This document shows, one piece after another, positions 13,161 through 26,031 of a stretch of 64,000 bases of DNA; within the stretch, counting starts at the first letter, position 1, and each line of letters begins with the position of its first letter. The notes under the pieces are model-generated. The model saw nothing but the letters and a program-made list of their open reading frames with translations. It did not search any database and was not told where the DNA came from. The translations under genes and the position numbers were made by a program. Where the stretch lies: positions 20,163,672-20,227,671 of the forward strand of contig NC_061782.1 of the NCBI RefSeq assembly GCF_022458985.1, written 5' to 3'. Origin of the DNA: Mugil cephalus. Its lineage: Eukaryota > Chordata > Actinopteri > Mugiliformes > Mugilidae.

Positions 13161-13841
13161 GCTGACACCAGCAGTGCTGTTCTTTAGTTCAACCATGCTT
13201 TATGACTTTAAAAGGTTAATGAAAGACCCTTATCGATGAATCTTTATATACTGTTAAACATTAATTCCTAATGGCCAGTAAACACAGGTTTTGGACTGAC
13301 AAAAGTTGCCAAATGTTTTGAATATCTCCACAATTTATGGCTTTCTTCCCGTACACCTTTTTATTATTTGCAGGCAAGAACCAGTACATTAACTTCAGTG
13401 GAAACAATTCATATTCAAATAGAGCTGTTAAAAGTATGCTCAAAGCACGCTCTCCCTCATGGCGGCAGTGTTCAAATGGTGCGCTCCAGCATCACGTTGG
13501 CTCTGCCTCCCCCATGTGGATCAGCAGTCTATAACCTCAGAGCAGCCTGAGTCGACGATGCTGATGCATGCGTGCTCGCTACGCAGGCAGAGGCTGTACG
13601 CGTGTGTTTGCAGCACACTGGGGCTGAAGGAGAAGAAAATCACATTTGGCAGCTTTTGAGCCTCTGCTGCAAATTCTACAGTCATTAATCAGTTAAATGG
13701 ATTCAAGCGTGAACATCAGACAGACAGAAAAGCAGAGGGGAAGTCCTCTTTTTTTTTTAGTGTTCGGGGATGCCAACCTCAGAGGAAACCCCTCCTCTGC
13801 CTGCCTCCCACGCATCCACCTACACAGTGGAAACTGTCTGA

Positions 13842-13843
<2 letters not shown>

Positions 13844-13882
<39 letters not shown>
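13844..13882. repeat. (AC)n microsatellite
   Basis: Nineteen or more uninterrupted AC units. Confidence 0.95.
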
Positions 13883-13884
<2 letters not shown>

Positions 13885-15482
13885 CGAAGGAGGCCACCTG
13901 CCGAGGCTGTCAAGTGACGTAACGCACCTTCTGGTAACCATATTGGAAGTCGTGTTCTCTGAGGAAATGATTTAACAGCCGTGGATTACAAGTAAATGAG
14001 TGTATTAACTTGAACGATGCAGGTCAGTACAGTCATCTGTGCTTCACTTTAGTAATCCCACTTTAGTAAGGCTGCTGCACTGCACCACTACACCACTACA
14101 CCACATGTATCTTCCAGTGTATCCGTGTGCAGTTCACGTAAAACATTTGAGCTGTACTGGTTTGTTTATCTGAGTTTGACCTGAAGGCTTCGTACTGAGC
14201 TCTGGGTAAATGTGATTTTTCATTACACAAACCAAGAAGTTAAAATAAGCTGCTGATTAATCCATACTTCTCAATTTTAAGCCTGTAGATGCTCATTTAA
14301 CTGTAAAATGTTTGTTTTTTTTAATGTCGACTAAACGTTTTTCTGATAATACATGTGCTAGATGTGGTATTCACAGCCTCACAAGGTATACATGTTGTGC
14401 AGACTTCTCATGTTGCCTGCGAGTTCCAGTTAAAGGTGGAGTTGAAGCGCCTGAACGCATCATCCACTGTCCACTGATCTGCACCACGTCTCCAAAACTC
14501 AACTGTCTCATCAGAACCGGACATCACAATGATCAGCAATTTGTAACTAGCTTGATTGCTTGGACAAAACGCACATCAAATTTTTTGCTTTTCAAAGTGA
14601 CGTTGAGCCAACTTCTTTCAGACAAAAAGGGGGAAACTGCATTCATAGCAAGCTGTGCCAGCTCAGCTTTGATTTATCTGATGCGTGATCGAAACCATTA
14701 CAGAAGTCATGATGACAGATGACAGACAAGAGTTAAACACAAAATTGTTTACTGGAAACACAATCATAGCTTATCAGATTTCGTACTTTCAAAGAGAGCA
14801 TCACTGAATGCATGAACAGAGAGACCACAAGAGGCTTTGTTGAGGTGCTCTCCTCTTCTAGACCGTGTGCTACCAAACCTTTCTCACAGCATATGCGCAT
14901 AGATCACCCCTGAATTCAAATACTTGTTGATTGTTGTTGCCATGCACAAAAGGCCATATTTTGAAGAACTGAAAGGGGTGTAATTCGGTGCAATGTCTGT
15001 GTGATGACTTATTTTCTTACTAGTTAAACACAAAAATAAAACACCAGACTAACAGTCACGCAATGGACCACACAGACTACGACACAAACACACGTCACAC
15101 CACTGAGGATGCAGAGAAAACGCACACAACGGTGGTTGCAGCAGCGGAACAATGCAGGGCTCCCCGTGCGGGGGTGTGAACACACAGAACGGGATGTTCT
15201 CACAATCAAAGAAAACTCAAACGCTTGAGCAAATACACTCGTCCCAATGCACAGGCATGTGTGTGTGTGTGTGTTAAGAGTCAACGGGCAACGCACAGTT
15301 CACAGACACGCTTGGACAATTACCACTCGTCAAGGTCCAAATTCCTGCACATCTTGACTTTTTGTAACAACATTATTTTTGTGTTAATGAAATAACAAAA
15401 AAATTTACATTTTTTCTGGTCCACTAAAAAGACTGTAGTTCCAATGTTCATACATCCGCTTGACTATGTATCTACAAAGGGC

Positions 15483-15630
15483 GTGTGCTAAGATGGTGGC
15501 GCGGATGACTGCAGCAACCCCTCTTGGGATCTGTGACGTTTTGCTAAAGTCTGCAACGATCCAGAGAGAAACGCAATTTCATTCTGTCACCTAGCTTTAT
15601 GTATGTCAAAAAAAAAGCTTGATTTGATTT
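15483..15630 (+). mobile_element. Short LINE-like fragment (5' end fused to 3' tail)
   Basis: Begins with a motif of the type 'CTAAGATGGTGGCGCGGATGACTGCAGCAACC', like the 5' ends of fish LINEs. It ends about 130 bp later with AATTTCATTCTGTCA...TATGTATGTCAAAAAAAAAGCTTGATTTGATTTG, like a LINE 3' tail with terminal repeats. The body is missing, so it looks like an internally deleted copy. Confidence 0.5.
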
Positions 15631-16425
15631 GCTCCTCAGCCCAGCTTAGATGTATCTTAAACAGAAGACTGAGAAGCGTGGTCACATTATTTAAAGAAGA
15701 AAGCTGAAGAAATGTTTGTAGTACACTTTTATTCATTCTGTCCTGTTTTGCTTTCCTCGGCTTTTCTCTCCTACAGCCCAGGAGTAGCTGGCTGATGCTA
15801 AACCATGGCTAATGCCCCCTAGTGGCTGAAAATACCTACTTCACGTGGACCTCTGTCCTAAGTTAGGGGCTTCTGAAAGGATTAATGCCCACTCTAGAAA
15901 AGGTGTTCACCTTAATTTATTTCCACCAGGAATTCTGAAAATATCAAAAAATCTGTTTGCCACCGATGTATCTATTTTTTCTTCCTCAGAGTTACGTAAG
16001 GGAGAGGGCAGATGTAATTGTAGAGTGGCAATAGGTAAAAAAAAAAAAAAAAAAGTACAATACAAAAATCTTCTTTGTGATTTTTTGTTATGGATGTTAT
16101 GGATTTCTTTGCAATTTTTAATGCATTATAACACTGATATATTTTTGTTGCTTATATATATACTGAAAGCTACAGAGGGTTGAGGAATTATATGTTCTCA
16201 CTGAAATACTGTTTGTTGACATCAGCGTTCATATTTACCACACACATAGATTTAGCCCTAACACTAAACATTCTACGAAAGAGAAACATTTCTCTTGCAC
16301 TTCCTTATGGCCACCAAAACAAGGAAGTGCCACCTGGTTGTAGGACTATCACGCAATAAACAAAGACAGCATCACCATAACAGAATCAGGTCAACAATAC
16401 AGGGCAACACTAGTAGTAAAACAAT

Positions 16426-16431
16426 TTTATT
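16426..16431 (-). terminator. slc16a12: Candidate poly(A) signal of slc16a12
   Basis: AATAAA on the minus strand, about 275 bp downstream of the slc16a12 stop codon. It is the first canonical hexamer I noticed there. No transcript evidence supports it. Confidence 0.35.
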
Positions 16432-16705
16432 GCTGGACCAAAGTTAAAAATTTAAAAAAAAAAAAAAAAAGTTTAAACAAAGAATATATTTTCAATAAAC
16501 TATTAAAATTCGTAAAGTGAAACAGAAATCAAATTAAATTGGTGTTAACAGCTTGTACACTTGAACACTATTCGCTATCCACATTGAGCAGCGACCTCTT
16601 AATAGAGGCACAACATAGAGGCACAAGTTCTGAGAACTTTGTTTCTACTGGCCACTGTTCCACGCATAATTATATTCTTTATCTACATTGGCACCCCGTA
16701 TGTGA

Positions 16706-19700
16706 TCATATGATGCCCTGCTGAAGTACAGCAGCAGCAGCAGCACTGTGACTGGGATTTAAATGTGCCACTGAGTTGGACCTCTGGCAGCGTCTGACCA
16801 ACGTGGCAGATGCTACGATCACAGAGCTGAAGATGAAGGAAGCCCCACTGAGGAAGAAAGTCGCTGCATAGCTTCTCGTCTGGTCTACTAGCCAACCTGG
16901 AGACAGGGAGGATAGAAAAGTCAGTGGGGAAAACACAATTTTCACTTAGTATAGACACAATTGAGTGTATCTACACTGTGAACCGTTGGTATCAAAATAC
17001 TACCACCTAATAACCATCTAGTCTCTGGTGTGAGCCTGTTTCAGTCTGTTAAAGCAGACCGGTTCGAAGCACTGTGTCGAGGCTTGTATCAGAGCTCCGT
17101 GATCTCCTGACCGATGATGTTTGAAGCTTCATATGCAAAATGCAAAACTGTAAGTGAGGACACTGTAAGTGAGGATGCTTCATTTATCATAGGGACACGC
17201 AAAATGCTTGATGTCTCCTCCAAGCTTCATAGATAAGAACTTCTCAGAAAACCTTTAGCCATTCTTCCAAAACAATGATGCTGCAATACCTGTTTTCACT
17301 TTGACTTGAAGACACGGCCAAGTTTAATGTTTTTTGTTGGAACTGGAATCAACGGGATGTGTGAATCATTTGGAAGTTTATATATTGTCATTGGTAGTGT
17401 CTGTCTTTGAAGCTTTGAAGCTTCTAAGCCCCAAAAGCTTCACAAGTCTTCATCCACCCATCTCTAGTTTCCAGTAACTGCCGATCAATTGTCTACAGCA
17501 GCTGGGAGGAGTTTTAGCCCATTCAGTACAAAACCATTTCAGTTCTGTGATGTTGGTGGGTTTCCTCACATAATATTCAACTTGGCCATTCTGAAACATT
17601 CATTTTCTTCTTCCTTAACCATTCTCTTTGTTGCATGATCCAGTTTTCTAAAGGTTCAGAAAACAGACAAATGTCCTGACATTTTCTTTTAGAGTTGGCT
17701 TGTGTAATTGGGGATGGCGTGCCGTCCTGGGCCACGTGCATCAAAAGATGGCCAAGATGTAGACCCAGACAAGTACATTACCAACACAATATTTCATGGA
17801 TGGAATGAGGTTAATTTCCAGACATGAATAAATCATACTATATACAGTATACCAAAAAATTCTACTATGGTCTCATCTAACCATATATTCCCAATAGGCT
17901 TCTGTCTTGTCAACATAAAGTTCAGCATAGAAATGTTCTCTTTGAAGAGCTTTTGAACTGATAGACTCTTTCGTTCTTGAAATGAATTAGTAATCCTAGA
18001 GGTGCACTTACCTTGGCACCCTCTATATGTTACTGGGCTATTGTCCTGAAAAAACGACCTCAAACTACAATATTTTTCTTCCTTTTGTTTAATTGGGTTC
18101 TCTCTGTCAACCTTTCAGGACTGATGTGGAAATAATGTAAAAAAAAAAAAAATTTGGAGGGCACGAGAATGTTTAAGTGGCATTATGATCATTTTCTTAA
18201 GAATATGTAAGTCAATTTTTTTTTTTTTTTAATGAGAGGGACTTCAAATACCATCTGATTAAAAAACAACAACATGCAGACTGAAACAAAGCAGCAGTAA
18301 ATTCACGAAGCCTTACCTCCAATTGGTGGGCTGATGAGGTAGGGGATGCCATGCAGGAAGTAGACCACACCCAGAGCAGAGGTGAGATAGGTGGAGCCCA
18401 CAGTGTCAGAGATAACAACTGGCATTAGAGCAACATATGCACCATCAAAATACCCGTAGAGTACGGAAAACAGCACCAGCAGGGAGAAGGAGTGGAGGAA
18501 GGGCATGAACACACAGCAGAGGCCCTCCATGCATATCGCCGCCATGTAGCTCAGCATGCGGTACTTCTTCAGACATCTAGGGGCAAGGAAACCCAATCAA
18601 TATGAGGTTTAAATTCAATACCAACATTTATTTAACAAACCAAAACACACCCGTACTTACTTCCTGTCTGTGATCCATCCGAAAGTAATATTACCAACAA
18701 TGCTGCTGACACCAAATATGGACATGAGGAAAGCAGCGTGCTGATGCTCCACGCCGACACTGAGGGCGTAAGGAACCAGGTAAACTACTGGAGCGCTGCA
18801 GCCGTACGCCAGAAACAGGAAGGACACAGACAGAATCAGGAAGTTGGGTATCACAAGAAAGCCAAACTCCTCCATGGACTCCAGGCAAAAACATTGACCT
18901 CTGGATGAAGGTCTTGTCTTCAGTAAAGTTTGTGGAGGAATGGTTTTATGAGAATCATCTGTCGGTCCAGAGTCGTCTATCTTTGCATCTACATCTGCTA
19001 ACTTATTGGGTTTTGTGTTTTCCATCAATTTCAAGTTGTCAGTCGTGCTACTGTTGGATAGAGCTGAAAATTCGATCTCCCCCAACACTGTCTTTGTTAG
19101 CTTGTTGCTGAATAAAATGCATTCAGCCAGCTTCAGATCTGGATCAGGCTGCCTTGGGTTTGGTAGCAGTGCCATATTCCCCTGACTCAATTTATCTGTG
19201 TCAAATCTAAAGTTTTTAAATATTCCATTGGTTATGAGGAGCCCCTGAGTGTCCTTCAAGTTGTTTATCCCTAGCTGCTTTGTCTCGACTTGGCTGCAAT
19301 CGGTGGATGTTTCTTTAGTGGTGTCCAACGTTGTCGTTATGCAGTCTTTCTCCAGGTTTGCCATCTTGTTCTCCCATGTCCTTCAGTAGAGAATAGAAAT
19401 CATTTAGGTCTATTTTATTTCTTCAATTCAAGATCAATACCACTCTCTTTCTCTACATTAATTGTCAACCTTATGCCATGAAACCATTAGCGTAGCTTAG
19501 CTTAGCCTATAAACTGGAATCTAAGTAATACAGTCAAAAACTCCACTAATCAGCACTTGTGGATTGTACTAAATTCATCTTGACATGTTTGTTTGATCCA
19601 AATTCAATCAAAACCATTAATGAACAGAAGTAGTTCCTTTTTGTTGTTTCCATTTGTTGCCTAGGGACCTCCACTTGGTCTCAAAGATTTCTGTTTCATT

Positions 19701-22700
19701 CTCATCTATAGCTACCGCAGAATGTCTCCACAGACACAGAGTTTGGGAAAAAAAATATTGCAAAGATTCATATAGAGTAGAGTAGAATAAATAGTTACTT
19801 CATTCATCAGCACAGTGCTAACCATGCTAATCTCTGTTTAATTCTATATTAAATGTATCTTAAGTTTGAAGCCATTTGTTAATTTTGGGTTTGCTCAAGA
19901 GCAAGTGGTGGCATCTCAACATTTTTAAATCCAGTCATCAAGTTATCAAATCAAGTTATATTTCTTTGCAGTATTTAGTGTTAATATGCTTGATGTCCTA
20001 TGTAGGTAAATGTGTCTAGTGCCACATCCTAGGAGGCTGTATACATTTTGCATACATCCCATATTAAAACATCATATAACTATTGCACAATCTCAGGAGC
20101 CTCAGGCAGCAATATTTAAAATTTCATTTAAATTTCACTTAATTGATTCTCTTTGGAGAATATGTGACTGGTCAGCCATTAACTGCTGAGCTTGACTAAG
20201 AACAAATTGCATAGTCAGGAATGAACAGAATTTTACTCTGGCTTCAAATCAAAGAGGATAAGGACTCACCTTTCACCTCCTCTTGTTTCCAGCGGCCTCA
20301 TCAGAACGCCACAAACACACAAGTTGGAAACAAAGCCTCCGAGGATGAGCAGAGCTCCTCTCCAGGTGTAATACTCTATGAGCAGCTGGACTGCAGGAGC
20401 CAGGAGGAAAGTCCCGATGCCACTGCCTAAGGATGAGGTGAAATTGAATTTGATGGAACGAAACGAGGCAGGCAGAGGAGAAGGGAGAAACTGGGAGGGG
20501 AACGTAAAAACAGACTAGAGAAAAGTGCAGCAAATGAAGTTAGTAAGAAGGAAAGGGGAGGAGTGAGGAGAAGCGGTGGGAAGATGAGGTGTAGATGACA
20601 AGAGAACAAAAGAGCAGGTAAGTAAAGATGTCACTACCAGACAGGGCGATGCCATAGGCCAGAGCTTTCCTCTCATTGAAGTACCTCCCAACCATCGCTA
20701 TGGCTGGTGTGTAGCTGAGAGCAAAGCCGAGACCTGTTGAGGATGGATAAAGGGGTTTGGAGTTTGGCAAGAGCTTGCCAAGTATTGCCAAATCTGAGCA
20801 GTAGTTTCTGGGGTGTCAAAAGGATTTAACAACATGCAGACATTCCCTACTACACATGAAGATGCTTTTGTCCAAATGGACTAACAGTAGCTACGAACAA
20901 CTTCTCCACAACAGAACTGTCGTCAGAAATTAACAAATCTCAAGACACTGAAGTTGCTGAAACTTTGTGTGAACCACTCAAATATGATGCATGTTTGTCT
21001 TTGGTCCATCACTGAACTCTTTATTGTGTCTATGGAATCAGGGCTAATGAAGCATGCAAGGACAGATGATGCTAATAAATCATCCAGGTATTTTGAAAAG
21101 TTACTGTGCTTGTGTACCTGTGAGGACACCCATAGAAGTGTAGAGGTACTCCAGGCTGGTAGCGAACGAGCTGAGGATCAGGCCAGCTGACGACAGCAGT
21201 CCTCCCAGAACCACCGTAGCTCTGCAGGACAGACGGTTGCCAAGGAAACTGCCCAGAGGAGCTGCAAACAGAAAGACAAAAGGTTGCACAGAGGGTGTTT
21301 CTAATCTCCTGTGGTGTTGAGGAATGAACTATAAAACAGACTAAAGCAATGTGCATATGGTGCAATACCACTGGTGTTCCTTCATATCTGACTATAGGTT
21401 TTTATTGCTTTTTATTGCGACCTTCATTTCACACTCTCTAACTGTCTGAACATCACACAGACGTAAACAATTTTTAACTTGCTGAATGCCTTTGATAGCA
21501 GTTTTTGTTTTGCATCTGCCCGCTTGCTTTTTTTTTTACCAACATGTCCAAGTAGCAATCATTTTTTAAAATCTGGTCTAGCAGCGGCACTGCCAGACTC
21601 GCAGATGCTAGTGCAGAAGTCGATCTTACCACAAAGCATGGTGGTGGAGTCGATCAGACTGTGGATCCAGGCGGTGGTGGAGTAGTCCTTCTCGAAGTGC
21701 ATCTGGAACTCCACGAAGAACATGGAAACACATCTGGATGCAGGGACCAGAGCAGAGAAGGTTTGGATTTAGTTGGATTTAATATACTTTAATGAGGCAG
21801 AGGAAGAGAAAGAGAAAAGATATTGGTCTGCAGGTGAGGATTCCCTGCGTCAGTGCAGTCGGTTGATGGCTGTCATTTGGATCCAGCAGTCTGACTGATC
21901 TGCACTTCATGACCTGTTTTGTTATGACTCTCATTGTAAGTTATATAATTGCAGATAACATGGGCCAGGGTGGAGTGGCCAGATGAAAGAACAAAACACC
22001 ACTGATACAGTAAAGTAATAACTCTCCTTATCATTTATCAGTGTGCTTTTCATCTTCATCTGATACCCCGTTGTCTTTTCTTGATCTGTTTGCAGACACA
22101 GCACAGGTAAGGTGCCAGTAACGGTATTGTTCTGTCTTGAACTATGTTAAATGCTGCTGGCAAAGGCCAACCACAACATAAAGTAAAAGTTGATGTGATC
22201 TGTTCTGCAACTTCACAAGTTTAACATCAAAGATATTGTCAACTATCAAGGAAAATGTGGCTTTATGAGGGTTGAATATGCAAGTGGAATTATCTCCTCC
22301 ATGGTGGGGAAGCTCTCTTTGAATCGACAAAAGAACAATTTTTGTCATTTGTAATGAAAAGACACCAGCAGCAGTCACATATGCAAGTAACTTTTGTCTG
22401 AAATCGATTATCGCAATTATTATTTCAAACTATAAAATCACAGTGAGTAAATTGGTGGAATGATCTTCATTACATTTCTGAAATACTCCATGTCTCTACT
22501 TCATGGGACAGCTAGCATTACAGATTTTCTTTTTTACAGATCAGGATTTTGAGAAATAGACTCAAATTAGGAGTTAAATACATACAGGTACAATCAGTTA
22601 TGAAGCCAACTGTTGTGTGTAAATGTAAACGCCTTTAAGGCAAGTAAAATGCCAGATGTCGGCTCAGAAGTGGAGGCAACGTGTTGCTTGCGCAAAGCCG

Positions 22701-23174
22701 GGAACATGGAAACATCTCAGCTGGAAGTCTTAATGGAAAAACAAAAGGTGGCCGCTGGGTTATGTTAAAACTTTGAGCTGAGATGGAATGAACTGGTGCC
22801 AAGTAAGAACACATAGGCGTTAAGTTAATGACCACAACTGAGAACATGTTTTAATCCAGCGGGTAAAAATCTCATGTATTTGCTCTTTCATTAAAAACAG
22901 ACCAAATCTGTTGCTCCTCAAACTCTGGGAAAACCTCAGCAAGTCTGTAGATGTGTAGATGTACTGTGTGGGTGTATGTAATTTGTCAGGATAATGAAGA
23001 ATTTCACACCTCTAGAGAGAAACACGCATGACACACTCTTCACCTGGTTACTGCGCGGATGCAGATGGTGGCGAGGAAACAACTGGCGACAATCATCCAA
23101 CCCCAGCCGCCTTCAGGCAGGGTCGTCTTCAGCCGTCTGCCTCCTTTAATCCTCTCCTCCTCGGAAACTGCCAT
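16706..23174 (-). CDS. slc16a12: Monocarboxylate transporter 12 (MCT12, SLC16A12), 8 coding exons, 600 aa
   Basis: Coding exons (minus strand): 23174-23044, 21733-21630, 21261-21118, 20733-20638, 20426-20270, 19380-18661, 18576-18317, 16896-16706. All have GT-AG borders and matching phases, 1803 nt in total. It is a 12-helix major-facilitator transporter of the SLC16 family. MCT12 is known as a plasma-membrane creatine transporter, and human mutations cause juvenile cataract with renal glucosuria. The family signature [10 protein letters not shown] is at residues about 20-29. [17 protein letters not shown] (about 142-158) is the conserved TM4-5 motif, and FGWITDRK closes exon 6. The TM6-TM7 cytoplasmic loop (about 212-388) is long and Ser/Thr/Asp-rich, making the protein longer than the human one (about 500 aa). 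The C-tail has an Ala run from a GCT repeat. The start at 23174 has a strong Kozak context; an in-frame ATG 12 nt upstream (23186), directly after a TGA, is the alternative. The neighbouring pank1 supports slc16a12 rather than slc16a9. Confidence 0.93.
17450..18185 (-). mobile_element. Decayed Tc1/mariner transposon in slc16a12 intron 7
   Basis: The plus strand carries diverged antisense blocks typical of a fish Tc1 element: CAGTTCTGTGATGTTGGTGGGTTTCCTCACAT, 'ACTTGGCCATTCTGAAACATT', 'TGTCCTGACATTTTCTTTTAG' and 'GTTTAATTGGGTTCTCTCTGTC'. On the minus strand, 17,845-17,940 still reads ENISMLNF...[15 protein letters not shown], the transposase segment normally read as 'W..V.W.DET..ELFG', which carries a DDE catalytic aspartate. 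The frame is broken and internal parts are missing, so it is inactive. It lies in the same orientation as the host gene. Confidence 0.8.
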
Positions 23175-23259
23175 CGCTCTGGCCATTCAGGAACCTTAAC
23201 GAGCCTTATCCCCTTTCTTTGGGTTCCTTCGTCGTCCTCCTCCTCTTCCTCCTCGGCCA
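23175..23259 (-). promoter_or_regulatory. slc16a12: 5' UTR part of slc16a12 exon carrying the start codon
   Basis: A strong acceptor (CTGTTTTCTCAG, AG at 23261-23260) lies 85 nt upstream of the chosen ATG. This implies at least one upstream non-coding exon. Within this leader, ATG 23186-23184 is in frame and directly preceded by TGA. Confidence 0.6.
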
Positions 23260-24513
23260 CTGAGAAAACAGAAAATAAATGAAATTATGAACACCAGCAC
23301 CTTACCGAGTTAATTCGCTGCCAATTAGTTTGAGGCTTTGTTGTAACATGCATCTGCAAGTGCATGCCCGAGTATTATGTACAGATATGCGCAAAGAAAC
23401 GTGCGTGTTACTGTATATCCAGTGCAAAAGAAGACGGTGGCAGCACATTTAGCATCAGTAATGGAAGTATACCAGCATTATCCTGTCAATACATGGCAGG
23501 TTTCTGATTTCTGATTAAAACTTAAAAAAATGCTTACAGTGGCAACGTTAACACAGTGCGAAACGAACATGAACACCACTGTTGACAACACTAACAGTTC
23601 ACTAAGTGCAGCCGAGACTCAATGGAACAAAGTCCATTTTCAGTCATAAAACAAGGGTGCCACTAAAGTGATTCCAACTCCTCCATATGGGATCAGGACA
23701 CCTGGACAACAGCGTGAGCACTTTATGTCGGTGGATGCAGACAAAGATATACGGCTTGAGTTTGGTATGATTCCTTGTGTCACACAGAAAGACAAACTAC
23801 TGGCATCAAGCAGCAACCGGAACAGCCACTGAATAACAGCTCTCCCCTGTCCTCTTATTTCCATCTCAGAAAGCAAACTCTTGCTCTTGCAGTTGTTGTT
23901 ACTCAGACCTTTTTACTGTCCTCTTTTAAGTGGGTCAACAAAGAGTTAGCTTAACACTACCTGCGGTATAAAATGTGATTTAACCTGCATGTGTGATGTG
24001 TGTTTCCTTATTTCTCAACTAGATGATTTTGACCACTGGGCTTTAGTCTCTCTGAATGCCCTCAGAGTAAAACCACAGAGCTCACAGCCACATTTTTCAG
24101 TTAACAACAGCAGCCAACTCCCTGAGGGGAAGCTAGTCAAAGGAGTCAAATAAAACAGCTCTAATGGTGAGTGAAGACCATGTTTATGGTGGTGAGGCAT
24201 GTGTGAATGTTACTTTCTCGTATGTATATATATATCCTGTTGGCAAATTCAATTTATACTGATACAGCCTCATCTTCACGTATAAAAATGCAGCCACATT
24301 TTCCTGTGTTTGGTGTTGGCCGTTAGAACCTCTTTGCTCTCATTCCACCCCCTTCAAAGTGTCGAGCTTGTCTCGGTGTGAGCCAGCAACAGCGAAGCAG
24401 GCCGTTCCCATTTATATGCATGTGTACGTTAACATTTGAAAAGCTTAGGCTTTCGCACCAGCTGAGCTGTTTTTCCATTTCAGCTACTAGGCTGGAATTT
24501 AGCAGCATGTTGC

Positions 24514-24539
24514 TAAAAAAAAAAAAAAAAAAAAAAAAA
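24514..24539. repeat. Poly(A) run
   Basis: Homopolymer of about 26 A on the plus strand. No retroposed gene or SINE body is recognisable next to it. Confidence 0.9.
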
Positions 24540-25123
24540 GCTAGAATAAAGAGCTGAACCCGATTTGAATTTACAAATAATTCCACTGCAAATATTATTT
24601 TAAACATAAAAAGGGGCAAATATGAAGAGCTGTGCTATCTGTCCCTCTACTCTCGTGTGTCCGTCCAAAGGTTTCTGTCCAGTTTATTTTGCTTTGTCAA
24701 GTGTTGCTCTGGTTTACCTCTTAAACTAACAAGTTGTTAGTTTGCATGTGTGTTTAGTGACAGCATGAGGACGTCACAGAACGGACCATTACCGAAAGGT
24801 AAAGTTGAAAACAGAAGACTTTGCAACAGATTCATTGATTCACGTTTAATTTAACGTTTCATTCATTTGAAAATGTATATGAAAGCCCTAAACCTGGTTC
24901 TCCAGTCTCCAAGATTTACATGCAAATTTACAAATATTTTGTAGGCTTTTGCAGTGTAGGGATGTTGTAAGACTCAGTATACTAAATAAGATTAGTCTGA
25001 ACAGAATAAACTGATGGAAAAGTAAAATGTAGACAGAGAAAGAGAGACAGACTGTTCAGTTCAAGCTGAACAAGATTTAAAAAAAAGAACAGAAAAAAAT
25101 TATGTTAAAGTGTTTTTACTTAC

Positions 25124-25330
25124 ATCAGGCTCCAGTCTCTGCTCCTCTGTGTTACTGCTACATAGCTTAGGTCTTCATCAGAAACACAAAGAAATGTCAT
25201 GAATAAAACTAAATGTTAGAAAGTTCTCTTGTCACTGCCTCCACTGCAAACACCGTGAAGGTGCTCTGCAACACAACAGAGTGAGCAGGCTGAAGATATG
25301 AGGAGAGGCAGGAGGAGCCAGAGCAGGCAG
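25124..25330 (-). other. slc16a12: Probable non-coding first exon of slc16a12
   Basis: A good donor (CCTGAT|GTAAGT, GT at 25123-25122) ends a GC-richer purine/pyrimidine-biased block. A TATTTA box on the minus strand (about 25,346-25,362) lies at a plausible distance upstream for a start near 25,330. Splicing it to the acceptor at 23,260 would give a leader without disturbing the coding frame. The transcription start is an inference. Confidence 0.4.
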
Positions 25331-26008
25331 CGGAGGAGGAGAGGTCCCTAAATACTCCCACAGATATGGTAAGTGTTTCTCAATGGTAAGGTTTTTTTTT
25401 GTTGTTTTGTTTTACTTTGTTTAACTTGATGGTGTGTTTTTTTATCACTGTGCTGTAAAACGATCCCATAACAGAACACTGCATGTCAGCCACAAGATGG
25501 GTGTGTACATGAATATGTACATATTTTATTTCCTGTAGTAAAGATAATGCTTCTGTCCTATCCTGTAACAGAAAAAAGTACTATGTTAAAGTTGGCAGAT
25601 AATTAGGTACAACATCCATCTATCTATCTATCTTGCTTCTTTTATTTATTTTTTCATTGTTTTATTTTCCTTCCTTTCATTTTCAGTTGAGCAGGTATAT
25701 TTATAATCAACTAGCTGAACATAACAGAAAACTAAGAGCTAACAGAGAACTCAGATCAGTTGGATAATATTTTCTCATCGTTTATCGCTTAAAAAGAGCA
25801 AACCAGTGTCAATTTACACTTGTTTTTCTGTAGTTCAGAGGTCAGTGGTATATCAAGGCTGGCTAGCACAGCGACTAAAGAAAAAAAAAACCTAGCTGAA
25901 GCTAACATAAAGCTATAAGTTTCTTTTTAACATTGATTAGAAACACCTATAAGTTTTTCTTTCACTTTATACCAAGCAAAGTAACAGTTGAAATTAGCTT
26001 TCTCTGTA

Positions 26009-26031
26009 AAAAAAAAAAAAAAAAAAAAAAA
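26009..26031. repeat. Poly(A) run
   Basis: Homopolymer of about 23 A on the plus strand. Confidence 0.9.

Larger units (their letters stand above)
1..16389. other. Gene-free region (no supportable coding gene)
   Basis: I read both strands and found no ORF with a recognisable family, no chain of phase-compatible exons and no RNA gene. The contents are microsatellites, decayed transposons and unique AT-rich DNA, and the recognisable pieces are listed separately. The longest open frames (around 7.85-8.27 kb and 14.31-14.72 kb) have no family resemblance and no convincing splice context. The distal 3' UTR of slc16a12 may extend slightly below 16.43 kb. Regulatory DNA could be present but cannot be recognised by eye. 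Confidence 0.6.

Noticed and set aside
14312-14722. 136-codon plus-strand ORF
   Set aside because: No family, no splice context and ordinary intergenic composition; judged a chance frame.
17040-17455. Block with repeated GAAGCTTC palindromes, hAT-like in flavour
   Set aside because: No terminal repeats or target duplication could be defined.
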